Below, piece after piece: positions 17,777 through 30,703 of a DNA stretch of 64,000 bases. Numbering within the stretch: the first letter of the stretch is position 1; each line of letters starts with the position of its first letter. The stretch is from Uliginosibacterium gangwonense. Lineage in GTDB: Bacteria; Pseudomonadota; Gammaproteobacteria; Burkholderiales; Rhodocyclaceae. The notes below the pieces were generated by a model, which was not told the origin of the DNA, did no database searches, and saw only the letters and a program-made list of their open reading frames with translations. The stretch spans positions 57,841 to 121,840 of the forward strand of contig SBBQ01000013.1 of assembly GCA_005239635.1 (NCBI GenBank). The letters are read 5' to 3'. A program made the position numbers and the translations under genes.

Positions 17777-20116
17777 TTAAGCGGGGGTGAGTTTGGCTAC
17801 CGAGAGTGCTAGCCACTTCATACCTTCTCGGCCGAAGTTTACCTGTACTCGCGCATCATTGCCCGACCCTTCGGCACTCACAATCACCCCCTGTCCAAAT
17901 CGAGCATGCACAACACTTTGCCCAATGCGAAGGCCACCTAAACTGTTGCGAGGCCCACTGCTACCAAAGGATGAGGGTGGGGCAGCATTGGGCGCGTTGC
18001 TGGCGCGACTGAAACTGCCAAATTCGCCAAAGCCATAACTTTTGCGTTGCGGCGTGAGCCACTTCAACAAGTCTTCCGGTACTTCTTCTAAAAAGCGAGA
18101 ACGAATGTTGTAGCGGGTTTGGCCGTGCAACATACGTTGCTGTGAAAAGCTGAGGTACAAACGGTCGCGCGCACGGGTAATGGCAACATACATTAAGCGG
18201 CGCTCTTCTTCCAAGCCGCCTTTGTCATTGAGCGAATTCTCGTGCGGGAACAGACCTTCTTCCAGTCCACCTAAAAATACCACGTCAAACTCTAAACCCT
18301 TGGCGGAGTGCACGGTCATCAGCTGCACCGCTTCTTGGTTTTGTTCGGCTTGGTGTTCGCCCGCTTCGAGCGATGCGTGTGCAAGGAAGGTGGACAGGGC
18401 ATCCGGCGCACTTGTGGGAGCGCTTACAGTGACATCATTAATGTCAATTTGCGGTGTGGTTGCTGTTGTTGTACTTGCGATGGTCGTATTTGTGTTTGGC
18501 GTATCTGCGTCTGGCGTATTCGTGCTGGATGCAACTTCGCTCGACGGCATGTCTTGCGTATAGCCTTCTTCCGCAATGAAGTTGGCTGCCGCATTGATCA
18601 ACTCATCCAAGTTGGCAATGCGATCTTGCCCTTCTTTTTCACTCGCGTAGTGCGTGCGCAGGGTTGAAAGCTCAAGCACCTGCTCAACTATTTCGGGCAG
18701 GGTGAGTCCTTCACAAGCAAAGCGTAATTGGTCGATCAGGCGTAAAAAGTTGGCCACAGTTTGGCCAGCTTTGCCCGGCGTGAGCGGGGCGGCCGCGTAG
18801 AGGCTACATTGGTTGGCTTTAGCTGCGTCCTGCAATTGCTCTTGCGAGCGCGCACCAATTCCACGTGGTGGGAAATTGATGACGCGCGTAAATGCGGTGT
18901 CATCGTGCGGATTGGCAATGAGGCGTAAATAAGCCAGTGCATGCTTCACTTCCTGCCGCTCAAAAAAGCGTAAGCCGCCATAAACGCGATACGGGATGCC
19001 ATTAGAGAAGAGTTGATGCTCCAGTACGCGTGACTGCGCGTTAGAGCGATACAGCAGCGCAATTTGCGACCGTGAAGTGCCGTCTTGCGTGAGCGCGCGA
19101 ATTTCATCGACCACAAAGCGCGCTTCTTCAATATCGTCGCTCGACTCATAGACGCGAATCGGCTCACCCTCGCCACGGTCGGTCCATAGATTCTTGCCGA
19201 GACGTTCCGTGTTGTTTTTAATCACCGCATTGGCGGCGTTCAAAATGTTGCCTTGAGAGCGATAGTTTTGTTCAAGGCGAATGATGTTGTCGACCTTAAA
19301 CTCGCGCTCAAAGTCGCGCATATTGCCAATTTCTGCGCCGCGAAAACGATAAATACTTTGGTCGTCGTCACCTACGGCAAACATCGCAGCGCCGCCCCCT
19401 GCCAGCAATTTGAGCCAGCGATACTGCAAGCGATTGGTGTCTTGAAACTCGTCCACGAGGATGTGCGAAAAACGGCGCTGATAATGCGCGCGAATCGCTT
19501 CGTTGTTTTGTAGTAACTCATAACTACGCAACAACAGTTCGGCGAAATCGACCACGCCTTCGCGCTGACATTGGCGGTCATATTCGGTGTATAGCTCAAC
19601 ACGCTTGCGTGTGAAATCATCCCAGGCGTCGACTTCGTGCGGTCGCAACCCTTGGTCTTTAGCGGAGTTGATGAAGTACATCAGCTCGCGCGGGGGAAAT
19701 TTTTCGTCGTCTACATTCAGGGTTTTGAGCAGACGCTTAATCGCAGAAAGTTGATCTGCGCTATCCAGAATTTGAAACAGCTGCGGCAGTCCGGCATCTT
19801 TGTAGTGCGCTCGCAGTAGGCGGTTACACAGGCCATGAAAGGTGCCAATCCACATGCTGCGCGTACTGCGCTCAAACTCCATGGGCAACATAGCGCCTAG
19901 GCGCGTTTGCATTTCCTTGGCAGCTTTATTGGTAAACGTCACCGCCATAATGCCTTGTGGCCCGACTTGTCCGGTTGAAATGAGCCAAGCTATGCGTGTG
20001 GTTAGCACCCTGGTTTTGCCTGATCCTGCACCCGCCAAGATAAGTGCAGCGACCGAGGGAAGCGTGACGGCTTGTAATTGTTCTTGATTGAGCTTGTCTA
20101 AAAGTCGGTTGTTCAC
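17777..20116 (-). CDS. uvrD: DNA helicase II (UvrD/PcrA-like)
   Basis: 779 residues. Superfamily 1 motifs are present in order: Q motif LNQEQLQAV, Walker A AGAGSGKTRVLTTR, FTNKAAKEM, DEFQDTNRLQY (motif II), GDDDQSIYRFRGA (III), QNYRSQGNIL (IV), LMTVHSAKGLEFDVVFLGG (V), and VAITRARDRLYLS (VI). It unwinds DNA in nucleotide-excision and mismatch repair. A low-complexity Thr/Ser/Ala/Asp-rich stretch of about 50 residues (codons at about 18400-18552) interrupts the 2B/2A region, followed by a normal C-terminal Tudor-like end (IGQSVVHARFGQGVIVS). The Sel1 gene follows closely. Confidence 0.96.
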   Translation of the reverse strand: MNNRLLDKLNQEQLQAVTLPSVAALILAGAGSGKTRVLTTRIAWLISTGQVGPQGIMAVTFTNKAAKEMQTRLGAMLPMEFERSTRSMWIGTFHGLCNRLLRAHYKDAGLPQLFQILDSADQLSAIKRLLKTLNVDDEKFPPRELMYFINSAKDQGLRPHEVDAWDDFTRKRVELYTEYDRQCQREGVVDFAELLLRSYELLQNNEAIRAHYQRRFSHILVDEFQDTNRLQYRWLKLLAGGGAAMFAVGDDDQSIYRFRGAEIGNMRDFEREFKVDNIIRLEQNYRSQGNILNAANAVIKNNTERLGKNLWTDRGEGEPIRVYESSDDIEEARFVVDEIRALTQDGTSRSQIALLYRSNAQSRVLEHQLFSNGIPYRVYGGLRFFERQEVKHALAYLRLIANPHDDTAFTRVINFPPRGIGARSQEQLQDAAKANQCSLYAAAPLTPGKAGQTVANFLRLIDQLRFACEGLTLPEIVEQVLELSTLRTHYASEKEGQDRIANLDELINAAANFIAEEGYTQDMPSSEVASSTNTPDADTPNTNTTIASTTTATTPQIDINDVTVSAPTSAPDALSTFLAHASLEAGEHQAEQNQEAVQLMTVHSAKGLEFDVVFLGGLEEGLFPHENSLNDKGGLEEERRLMYVAITRARDRLYLSFSQQRMLHGQTRYNIRSRFLEEVPEDLLKWLTPQRKSYGFGEFGSFSRASNAPNAAPPSSFGSSGPRNSLGGLRIGQSVVHARFGQGVIVSAEGSGNDARVQVNFGREGMKWLALSVAKLTPA

Positions 20117-20427
20117 GGGCGTGGCGTTCGAGTACGAGGGGCGGTAAGCGACTGTTATTGAGGGCGAAGGCCTAAGGCGGGTCGTTAAATTAATCTGTGA
20201 GAAATCGAGTCACTATTGTGGTGTGTCACAAGCGCAAGAGGTTGAATCAAGCCACCGTCGAATGAACCGGCTGTACTCGCTTTAGTGAAGCATGTCCACG
20301 GTCCCCGCCGATATCCTGCCAGCCATTTTAACCCTTGTGAGCGGGTTGTATTGGCAAACTGCAGACGGGTAAATTGTTTGGGCAAAAAAAAACCCGCCAA
20401 CGGCGGGTTTTTAATCAGTTAGCTTAA
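20117..20427. other. Intergenic region uvrD / PEP-CTERM gene
   Basis: 311 bases upstream of uvrD and downstream of the PEP-CTERM gene, both on the minus strand. It holds the PEP-CTERM terminator (20384-20412) and one exact ATTGGCAAA word at 20350-20358. The uvrD promoter should lie here, but I see no convincing -35/-10 pair or LexA-type box. No coding signal. Confidence 0.6.
20384..20412 (-). terminator. Intrinsic terminator after PEP-CTERM gene
   Basis: Stem AAAAACCCGCC (20388-20398) / GGCGGGTTTTT (20402-20412), loop of three bases; on the minus strand it runs into nine consecutive T. A strong rho-independent terminator for the PEP-CTERM transcript. Confidence 0.92.
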
Positions 20428-21270
20428 TTAAGCGCGCTTGGCTGAACGATTTTGTTGGTATGCCAGCAGGCCAGCGGCCAAACCAACCAGCAGCAGGCTG
20501 GCGGGTTCCGGCACGCCCGGAGGCGGGGGCGGTGTGCGGGTGTCGCCCGTCAAACCACAAATCTTGAAGTAGTCGTTGCCGGTATCCAAGCCGGTGCCCG
20601 TGCCAAACGTTGAGTTGTAGGCGCCGACGATCCAGTAGCTTGCGTAAGTTGTTGTCGAGACGTTAACTTCACCTACGGCCGTGTTGTTGTAGTTGCCAAT
20701 CAACGTCCAGCCGTTGCTCAGCAATTGAGCGTAGGTCAGGCCGGTGATTACAGGGGTGCCTGCGCCGGTATAGGCAAGTACTGACATGTCGCCATCGGTA
20801 TTGACGTAGCCCACGCCAATTTGCGTCAACTTGGTCTGTTTGCCGAAGCTGAACATCACAGAGTCAAAACGCTCGTTGTTGTCTGTTGCGTGCTCCGGAG
20901 CAGATGACAGTGACTCATAGTTGTCGGTCGCCGTGGTGCTGTCGGTGCCGGAGATGCCGTCGCGGTTGACTACGCCCAAGCCGCCGGTACAGGTGCTGGT
21001 GTTGCAACTGCCGCTGGAGTAGCCGCCGTTGTAAACAGCAAGATAGGCGTTTTCAATAGTTGTGCTGCTGGTGCCGCCGGTGCTGGACCAGCCGCTACCG
21101 GTCATGCCGGTTCCAGCGGAGCCGGTGTAGGAGCGGGTGTTGCCGAAGGCCGGGTTGGTGTTGTTACCAACGGTGGTGTTCCAGCTTTCTACCGTTGCAG
21201 AAGCTGGGACGGCCAGCGCTGCTAGCGCGACCGCAGCCAGAAGGCGTGTTGTTGTGTTTTTGGTTTGCAT
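20428..21270 (-). CDS. PEP-CTERM sorting-domain exported protein
   Basis: 280 residues from the ATG at 21270, chosen over an upstream ATG because GGAGAAAAAG precedes it directly. An N-terminal signal peptide (TTRLLAAVALAALAVPASA) leads to a Gly/Ser/Thr/Asn-rich low-complexity body with two close cysteines (near residue 94) and another pair region near the end. The C-terminus has the classical tripartite PEP-CTERM signal: VPEPASLLLVGLAAGL, a short hydrophobic helix, and a basic tail. XrtA-type exosortase would cleave it for surface or matrix display. No exosortase gene is in the window. A sigma-54-like promoter lies just upstream. Confidence 0.93.
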   Translation of the reverse strand: MQTKNTTTRLLAAVALAALAVPASATVESWNTTVGNNTNPAFGNTRSYTGSAGTGMTGSGWSSTGGTSSTTIENAYLAVYNGGYSSGSCNTSTCTGGLGVVNRDGISGTDSTTATDNYESLSSAPEHATDNNERFDSVMFSFGKQTKLTQIGVGYVNTDGDMSVLAYTGAGTPVITGLTYAQLLSNGWTLIGNYNNTAVGEVNVSTTTYASYWIVGAYNSTFGTGTGLDTGNDYFKICGLTGDTRTPPPPPGVPEPASLLLVGLAAGLLAYQQNRSAKRA

Positions 21271-21325
21271 CTTTTTCTCCGTAGCCGGATAGGCCGGCAC
21301 TTCGTAATCTGTCTGTGCAACACAA

Positions 21326-21341
21326 AGCAAGCAATAGGCCA
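21326..21341 (-). promoter_or_regulatory. Sigma-54 (-24/-12) promoter for PEP-CTERM gene
   Basis: On the minus strand TGGCCTATTGCTTGCT matches the RpoN pattern TGGC-N7-TTGCW, with the GG and GC dinucleotides exactly 12 bases apart. It lies 56 bases before the start codon. It is known that PEP-CTERM/XrtA genes are often driven by RpoN with the PrsK/PrsR system, which supports the call. The usual AC after TGGC is replaced by CT. Confidence 0.65.
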
Positions 21342-21441
21342 GATTTGTTTTATCGTTTTAAATCAGCGTATTGTGTTATTTGCTTTGGGCTTGTAATCGG
21401 GGCGTGTCAAGTATTTCGACGCGCCATGTACCGACTTGAAT

Positions 21442-24354
21442 CTAACGGCTGCCAAGCCTACCCTGAAGCGCTTTGGCGCCATCTGGGTCACTAAGTCCGC
21501 CTAAGCGCAGTGCTTCGGCTATTTCTTTGCGGGCTTCTTCTTTTTTGTTGGCTTTTTCAAGCGCTGCGGCCAGATGGTAGCGTATGTCGGCTGAGTTGGG
21601 GGCGCGCAAGCGAGCTTCGCGCAAGTTTAAGAGTGCTTCGTCCAGTTTGCCGTTTTGTAGTAATGCCCAGCCTAGTGTGTCGCTGGCATTAGGGTTGTCT
21701 GGCGCCAGTTGGTGGGCGCGCGTGGCGGTTTCTACCGCACCTGAGTCGCGGTTCAGAATTTGGATATAAGCTAAGTTATTGAGTGCCCCAACATTTTTGG
21801 GGTCTAGTTTAAGTAGAGCCTGGTAGGTGGCTTGGGCCCCGGCTTTATCGTTGATGTGTAGTTGGTAGTCGGCCACAGTTCGCAGAATGCTTGTGTCATT
21901 AGGGCGCGATTTGGCAATGGCGCGTAGGGCTTCAAGGCCTTTGGCGTATTGCCCGGACTTGAGGTAAGCATCGGCTAAGTCCTGTGCGCTCGCGCTGCCT
22001 GGGTAGTTCTTTGCCAAATTGCTGAAGATCGTAAGCGCTTCTGTCGCTTGGCCGCGGCCCAGCGCCAGGCGGCCGGCCAGGCGTTGTATGCTGGGCTCGC
22101 TCGGTAAGCGCTGTTGTAGGCTGCGAATGCGCGATTCGGCTTTGCCAAAATCGCGGGCCTGTAAGTCCATGTTTGCCAACATGATTTCGGCGGGAACGTG
22201 GTTGGCAGTGTTGGATAGTGCTTTTTCTAAGGTGTACCGAGCAGAATCGGTTAAGCCTGCGGCGAGTTGCAGCTCGGCGGCGCCCGTAAGGATGTTGGCG
22301 TCGTAGCCGCTTTGGCGCACCAGCTTGTCGAGAATGAGTTTTGCGTTGCCGCGATCTGCTAGAGCGATGTAAACGCGTGCTTGTGCTGCTAGCGATTCGG
22401 GTGTGTCACCAATTTTAATGGCCATGTCCTTGGCCACTTCAAGCGCTTTGTCGGTGGCGCGCATTTCGATGTGGCGATCAATTAATTCGGTTGCGGCCCG
22501 CACGTTACGAGGGTCTAGCGAGAGAATTTTTTCCATGTGGCGAATGGCTTCGTTACGTCGTCCGGTGCTCCATTCGAGGCGGGCTAGCTCATAGAGTGCT
22601 GCGGTATTGCGAGGCTGTTGTTTCAGGATGGTGTTGAACTGCGCGCGCGCAGCATCTGGCTTGTTATCTTGGGCTTCCAGCTTGGCTAGGTTAAGTTGTG
22701 CCGGCGTAAAGGAGGGTTCAAGACTGACGGCTTTTTGGTAAGCGGCGCGTGCACCGTTTAAGTCGCCGCTGGCGCCTTTGGCGGTGCCGAGAAGGTTATA
22801 CGCCAGTGCCGACTTGGGTGATTGCGCCACAACTTGTTGGGCGACGGCGATCGCGCCCTGTTTGTTACCTCGCTTGAGCTCAATCACTGTGAGCGCGGTG
22901 GCGGCCTGTAATTGTTTGGGGTCGGCCTTTACTGCGCGCCGTAGTTGCTCCAGTGCGTTATCGATTTGTCCCACGCCAATCATGGTGAGGCCGATTGAGG
23001 TGCGTGTGTTCGGATCGTCTGCGCCGGCCGCTGCTTGTTCGAGTAGCTCAGAGGCTTTTTGCGGACGGTTTAGACCTAGATTGGCGCTGGCGAGCATCGA
23101 CAAAATGGCGGTGTCGCGCGGGGCTTGTTTAAGAATGGGTTCGAGCGTTGAGACGACGCCGTCGTAGTCGCGTGTCGTAATTAGGATTGATGCGAGCAAT
23201 TTGCGCGCACCAACGTGGCGTGGCTCGGCGGACAGGAAAAGCTGCAAGTATCCGCGCGCTTTTTCCGTTTGATTGGTGCCGTGATAGGCAAGCGCTGCGA
23301 GCAGCAAATACTGCGTGCGGCGAACCAAAATATCTTGCGGAATCGCTTCAACTGCCTTGATGACCTCGTTGAGGCCATTTCGAACGCCATCAACGTCTTT
23401 CTTGCGGCTGGAATACAGGGCGCGCAAATAGGCGCCGCGGGGGTCGGGAAAATCCGGGTCTTCTTGTTGGCGCAAAACTTCAAGGTCTTGCCAGGCTTCG
23501 TTATCGCGACCTAGGTCCATGAGCAGCGAAGCACGCGCTACGCGCGCATCGACAAAGCGGTCGTTGAGTTTGATGGCTTGGCCGTAGTCGGCCAGGGCGC
23601 CGCGAATGTCGCCCATGCCGTGCGAGGTGGTGGCGCGGGTCATCCAGAAACGTGGCTCGCTGCTGTCAATGGCGAGTGCTTGGTCGGCGGCTTGGCGGGC
23701 GGCCATAAAGTTGCGTTCACGCAACCGCAGTGCTGCCGTTGAGGCGAAAATAAGGGGCGAGCGCGGGTCGATGCGGCGCGCTTCGTCTATTTCAGTTTGG
23801 GCGGTTTGTAGATTGCCCATGTCCATTTGTGCGGCAGCGCGCACTAGGCGCATATCAAGCAAGGTGGTGGGCGGTAGTCCGTTCAGGTCAATATCCATAA
23901 CCTGCCGCGATTTGCCCTGATCTAGCAGCGATTGTGATAGCAACGTGACGATTTCAATGCGATCTACGCCCATCGACATAGCGCGGCGCAGGGTTTGTTC
24001 CGCTTCGACCGCTTTACCCTGTTTAAGCAGGGTTCTACCTAGCAACAAATAGGCGGACAGTAGGTTGGGGTCTTTTTGCAGCGCGTTTTTGGCTTGAATG
24101 GAGGCGCCGGGAAGATCGTTTTTATCAAATCGAATCTGCGCGTCTTCGTAGAGTCGGGCGGCGTCTGTACTGGCAGCGGCTTGGGCTTCGCTGCACGGCA
24201 GGACGCTGACGCTGAGTAATGCACCCATGAGCACACCGAGTAGCGCGGTCGGTCGCCGCGGCAAAGGCTGCGAGCGCGAACCTGTGGCTAAGGCGTTTGC
24301 TAAGGCGCGGGGTGAATTAGGGGCTGCGGGGGCGGTTTTCACGGTTGTTTTCAT
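21442..24354 (-). CDS. prsT: PrsT-type TPR protein of the PEP-CTERM/XrtA system
   Basis: About 970 residues from the ATG at 24354; an in-frame ATG at 24453 would give 1003, and neither has a Shine-Dalgarno sequence. A basic leader and hydrophobic segment (LLGVLMGALLSVSVLPC, then AQAAA) form a late signal peptide. More than 15 tetratricopeptide repeats follow: early ARLYEDAQIRFDKNDLPGA, central ALxYNLLGTAKGASGDLNGA, late NNLAYIQILNRDSGAVETA. The length, signal peptide and repeat pattern match PrsT, the large TPR protein encoded in exopolysaccharide/PEP-CTERM loci and thought to assist export or sorting. The PEP-CTERM gene lies directly downstream with its own promoter. Confidence 0.85.
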   Translation of the reverse strand: MKTTVKTAPAAPNSPRALANALATGSRSQPLPRRPTALLGVLMGALLSVSVLPCSEAQAAASTDAARLYEDAQIRFDKNDLPGASIQAKNALQKDPNLLSAYLLLGRTLLKQGKAVEAEQTLRRAMSMGVDRIEIVTLLSQSLLDQGKSRQVMDIDLNGLPPTTLLDMRLVRAAAQMDMGNLQTAQTEIDEARRIDPRSPLIFASTAALRLRERNFMAARQAADQALAIDSSEPRFWMTRATTSHGMGDIRGALADYGQAIKLNDRFVDARVARASLLMDLGRDNEAWQDLEVLRQQEDPDFPDPRGAYLRALYSSRKKDVDGVRNGLNEVIKAVEAIPQDILVRRTQYLLLAALAYHGTNQTEKARGYLQLFLSAEPRHVGARKLLASILITTRDYDGVVSTLEPILKQAPRDTAILSMLASANLGLNRPQKASELLEQAAAGADDPNTRTSIGLTMIGVGQIDNALEQLRRAVKADPKQLQAATALTVIELKRGNKQGAIAVAQQVVAQSPKSALAYNLLGTAKGASGDLNGARAAYQKAVSLEPSFTPAQLNLAKLEAQDNKPDAARAQFNTILKQQPRNTAALYELARLEWSTGRRNEAIRHMEKILSLDPRNVRAATELIDRHIEMRATDKALEVAKDMAIKIGDTPESLAAQARVYIALADRGNAKLILDKLVRQSGYDANILTGAAELQLAAGLTDSARYTLEKALSNTANHVPAEIMLANMDLQARDFGKAESRIRSLQQRLPSEPSIQRLAGRLALGRGQATEALTIFSNLAKNYPGSASAQDLADAYLKSGQYAKGLEALRAIAKSRPNDTSILRTVADYQLHINDKAGAQATYQALLKLDPKNVGALNNLAYIQILNRDSGAVETATRAHQLAPDNPNASDTLGWALLQNGKLDEALLNLREARLRAPNSADIRYHLAAALEKANKKEEARKEIAEALRLGGLSDPDGAKALQGRLGSR

Positions 24355-27502
<3,148 letters not shown>

Positions 27503-27578
27503 TCGTGGTGTGTAAGTGATGTGAGTTTGTCGTGTGCTAGGCAGATGTTTAGCGCACGACAAGTCGAAAGGGAATTGC

Positions 27579-28085
27579 ATGTTCAAACCTGCTGCATTGG
27601 CAAAATGGCTGAGTGGTCTGCTAACCCTCGCGGTGTTGGCAGCTTGTGGCTTTCAATTGCGCGGTGAGCATCCCGTTCCCTTTCGTACCGTTGCGGTGCA
27701 GTCTGCTGGTTACTCGTTGCTATCGGAAGAACTTAAAAGGGCGCTCCGTGAACAAGGGCATGCTCAAATTGTTGCGGTGACTGATAAACCTGATGCCGTA
27801 GTTATTCTGGTTAGTGATGAAATGGAGCGGAATATTATCTCCATCAATACCGCCGGGCGTGTTCGTGAAATCGAATTGGTTAGACGCTTTAAATACAACA
27901 TACAACAAGCCGGACAAGAGCCTCAGCTCGTCCCGTATCAAATTTTATTACGTCGCGACATGACGTACGACGATGTACAAGTTTTAAGTAAGGCGCAGGA
28001 AGAAAGCTTTCTTTATAGAGATATGCAGCAAGACATGATTCGCCAGATTCTGCGTCGCATGCAAGCCATGCAAGTGTCGCACTAA
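27579..28085 (+). CDS. lptE: LPS-assembly lipoprotein LptE
   Basis: 168 residues from the ATG at 27579 (AAAGGGAATTGC upstream). Lipoprotein signal: LLTLAVLAACGFQLRG with the lipidated Cys in LAAC. The mature start GFQLRGEHPVPFRTVAVQSA and the following mixed alpha/beta body are typical of LptE, which plugs LptD in the outer membrane and helps deliver lipopolysaccharide to the surface. Position between leuS and holA is the conserved proteobacterial arrangement. An exact ATTGGCAAA word sits in its signal-peptide codons (27596). Confidence 0.95.
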   Translation: MFKPAALAKWLSGLLTLAVLAACGFQLRGEHPVPFRTVAVQSAGYSLLSEELKRALREQGHAQIVAVTDKPDAVVILVSDEMERNIISINTAGRVREIELVRRFKYNIQQAGQEPQLVPYQILLRRDMTYDDVQVLSKAQEESFLYRDMQQDMIRQILRRMQAMQVSH

Positions 28086-28103
28086 GGTTGCACTCAGTAA
28101 GCC

Positions 28104-29153
28104 ATGCAAATCGCGGCAGACCAACTTGAACGCCAGCTGAAAGGTGCCGACGCACAAAGCTTGTCGCCACTGTATGTGCTACATGGCGATGAACCCTTGC
28201 TGCTGGTTGAGGCGGGCGACGCGATACGTGCAGCGGCACGAGCGGCAGGTTTTCTTGAGCGTGAAATTCACGTTGTTGGCCACGGTTTTAAGTGGGCGGA
28301 TGTATTGGCCTCAGCAGACAATTTCTCCTTGTTTGGGGGACAAAAACTCATCGATATTCGCTTGCCAAACGCCAAGCCAGGGCGTGAGGGGAGTGAGCCG
28401 CTGGTGCAATTGGCAACGCAGCCGCCGGAGAACGCGATTACGCTGATCTCCTTGGGCGAGGCAGATTGGCAAACGCAGAAAACAGCGTGGTTTACGGCGT
28501 TAAAGGAAGCGGGGGTGACGGTGGAGTGCAATGCGCCGCCCCTGTCGCAGTTGCCCGTATGGGTGGCTGCGCGATTACGTCGTCAGCAGCAGTCTGCGCA
28601 AAGCGAAGCGCTGCAATTTATTGCTGAGCACGTGGAAGGTAATTTGCTCGCAGCACACCAAGAAATTCAGAAACTCGGCCTGCTTTATCCGGCGGGCGAG
28701 TTAAGCCTAGAGCAGGTGCGTGAGGCGGTGCTGAATGTGGCGCGTTACGACATCGAAGATTTTCGTGAGGCCTTTTTGCAAGGCGATGTTGCACGCTGCA
28801 CGCGCTTGCTCGACGCACTGAAAGCCGAAGGCGCGCCCTTGCCATTGTTAATGTGGACTTGCAGTAGTGATGTGCGCCTGCTCGCGCAAGCCAGCGCAGC
28901 GCGTGAACGTGGTATGTCGGCCGATGAAGCGTTAAAGGCCGCGCGCGTCTTTGGTGCACGCCAAGCGCCCTACCGTAATGCACTTGAACGTGTGCCTGCC
29001 AGTGTTTTTCGGGTGGGTTTGCAACATGCAGCCCGTATTGACCGTATGGTCAAAGGCTTAGTGCAAGGCGATGTGTGGGACGAAGTGCTGCAGCTCGCCA
29101 TTCGCCTCTCTGGCCGCCGCAAGGCCGCGCCACGCCGGCCTGCCCAAGCCTAA
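28104..29153 (+). CDS. holA: DNA polymerase III subunit delta
   Basis: 349 residues. The N-terminal MQIAADQLERQL and LYVLHGDEPLLLVEAGDAIR match HolA; AAA+-like fold without a functional P-loop. Middle region GGQKLIDIRLPNAKPG and C-terminal helical collar domain. It opens the beta clamp within the clamp loader. The start lies 18 bases after lptE. The stop codon overlaps the first base of an ATTGGCAAA word at 29153. Confidence 0.96.
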   Translation: MQIAADQLERQLKGADAQSLSPLYVLHGDEPLLLVEAGDAIRAAARAAGFLEREIHVVGHGFKWADVLASADNFSLFGGQKLIDIRLPNAKPGREGSEPLVQLATQPPENAITLISLGEADWQTQKTAWFTALKEAGVTVECNAPPLSQLPVWVAARLRRQQQSAQSEALQFIAEHVEGNLLAAHQEIQKLGLLYPAGELSLEQVREAVLNVARYDIEDFREAFLQGDVARCTRLLDALKAEGAPLPLLMWTCSSDVRLLAQASAARERGMSADEALKAARVFGARQAPYRNALERVPASVFRVGLQHAARIDRMVKGLVQGDVWDEVLQLAIRLSGRRKAAPRRPAQA

Positions 29154-29333
29154 TTGGCAAAAGCAGCCTCTCCACCCATTTTACGCAACTGTTCTGCATC
29201 ATCGCGTTGGCGGCTTGAGCCAGCTTGCGCGATAATCTAACTGTTACTGCATTGTGCGTATGGCGCATGGGCTGGGTGCAAAGCTCGCACTCCACCCATC
29301 TTGATTTGCCGCACGCCAACTCTTGAAAGCCTA

Positions 29334-30617
29334 ATGAACATGGATGTACTTGCCTATATGCAAACGCTGGGTCGTGAAGCGCGTGCTGCCTCACGTGCCA
29401 TGGCCCGCGCCGACACACGCGCCAAAAACTTGGCGCTGATGACAATTGCCGCCGCAATTCGTCGTGACGCTTCTGCCCTGCTCAAAGCCAATGCAGAAGA
29501 CTTGGCCGCTGCACGCGAAGCAGGTCTTGAGGCCGCGATGTTAGACCGACTCACGCTGACCGAAAAATCAGTCGCCAGCATGGCCGAAGGCTTGGAGCAA
29601 ATTGCTTCATTACCGGACCCGATTGGTGAAATGGGCGAGTTTAAGTTTCGTCCGTCCGGTATTCAGGTTGGCAAAATGCGCGTACCCCTCGGTGTAATCG
29701 GCATTATTTATGAAGCCCGCCCCAATGTAACAGTGGATGCGGCCGGGTTGTGCTTGAAATCAGGCAACGCAACCATTCTGCGAGGTGGTTCAGAAGCCAT
29801 TCGCTGCAACCGTGCGCTAGCCGCATTGGTGCAAGAAGGTTTGCGGGCAGCAGGTTTGCCGCACACGGCCGTGCAAGTGGTCGACACGACCGACCGCGCG
29901 GCGGTAGGTGCGCTGATTACCATGCCGGAATTTGTGGATGTCATCGTGCCGCGTGGTGGCAAAGGGCTGATTGAGCGTATTTCGCGTGAAGCGCGCGTGC
30001 CAGTGATTAAGCACCTCGATGGCAATTGTCATGTATACGTCGATGACGAAGCCGATGCTGCCAAAGCGTTGCGTATTGTTGAGAATGCCAAGACCCAGCG
30101 TTATGGCACATGTAACACGGCTGAATCGCTGTTGGTTGCGCGGTCTGTTGCGGCTGCACAATTGCCGGCCATTGGCAAAATGCTGGCAGAAAAAGGCGTT
30201 GAAATGCGTGGCTGTGAGGAGGCGCTCAGCATCCTGCGTGGCGCAGGCGTGTCGGCAGACAAACTCAAATCAGCGACCGAGCAAGATTGGTCTGAAGAAT
30301 ATTTAGCGCCGATCATTGCGGTGAAAGTTGTGAGCGGTTTAGATGAGGCAATTGAGCACATCAATACCTATAGTTCACAGCATACCGAAGCGATCATTAC
30401 TGAAAATTACAGCCACGCCATGCGCTTCTTGCGCGAGGTGGATTCGGCTTCCGTGATGGTCAATGCTTCAACTCGTTTTGCAGATGGCTTCGAGTTTGGT
30501 TTGGGCGCAGAAATTGGCATCTCAACCGACAAAATCCACGCGCGCGGGCCGGTTGGGCTAGAGGGCCTGACCAGCCAAAAGTGGGTGGTGCTGGGGCATG
30601 GCGAGGTGCGTAGTTAA
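29334..30617 (+). CDS. proA: Gamma-glutamyl phosphate reductase
   Basis: 427 residues from the ATG at 29334 (a second ATG lies two codons on). The family core is intact: [26 protein letters not shown], the nucleotide region [20 protein letters not shown], and the catalytic Cys in [14 protein letters not shown]. It makes glutamate-5-semialdehyde in proline synthesis. No proB is nearby. Downstream, GCGCGGC and GCCGCGC (30621-30652) form a GC-rich hairpin without a T-tract. Confidence 0.97.
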   Translation: MNMDVLAYMQTLGREARAASRAMARADTRAKNLALMTIAAAIRRDASALLKANAEDLAAAREAGLEAAMLDRLTLTEKSVASMAEGLEQIASLPDPIGEMGEFKFRPSGIQVGKMRVPLGVIGIIYEARPNVTVDAAGLCLKSGNATILRGGSEAIRCNRALAALVQEGLRAAGLPHTAVQVVDTTDRAAVGALITMPEFVDVIVPRGGKGLIERISREARVPVIKHLDGNCHVYVDDEADAAKALRIVENAKTQRYGTCNTAESLLVARSVAAAQLPAIGKMLAEKGVEMRGCEEALSILRGAGVSADKLKSATEQDWSEEYLAPIIAVKVVSGLDEAIEHINTYSSQHTEAIITENYSHAMRFLREVDSASVMVNASTRFADGFEFGLGAEIGISTDKIHARGPVGLEGLTSQKWVVLGHGEVRS

Positions 30618-30703
30618 GTTGCGCGGCGCGTAAAGCGCGCGGTGTGCCGCGCCAAGCGTGCGCTCAACACGACCGAACAGTAGTGTTAACACAGGAGAAA
30701 GGC

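Noticed and set aside
30621..30652. GC-rich hairpin after proA as a terminator
   Set aside because: No T-tract and composed of simple GCGC runs; the pairing may be fortuitous.
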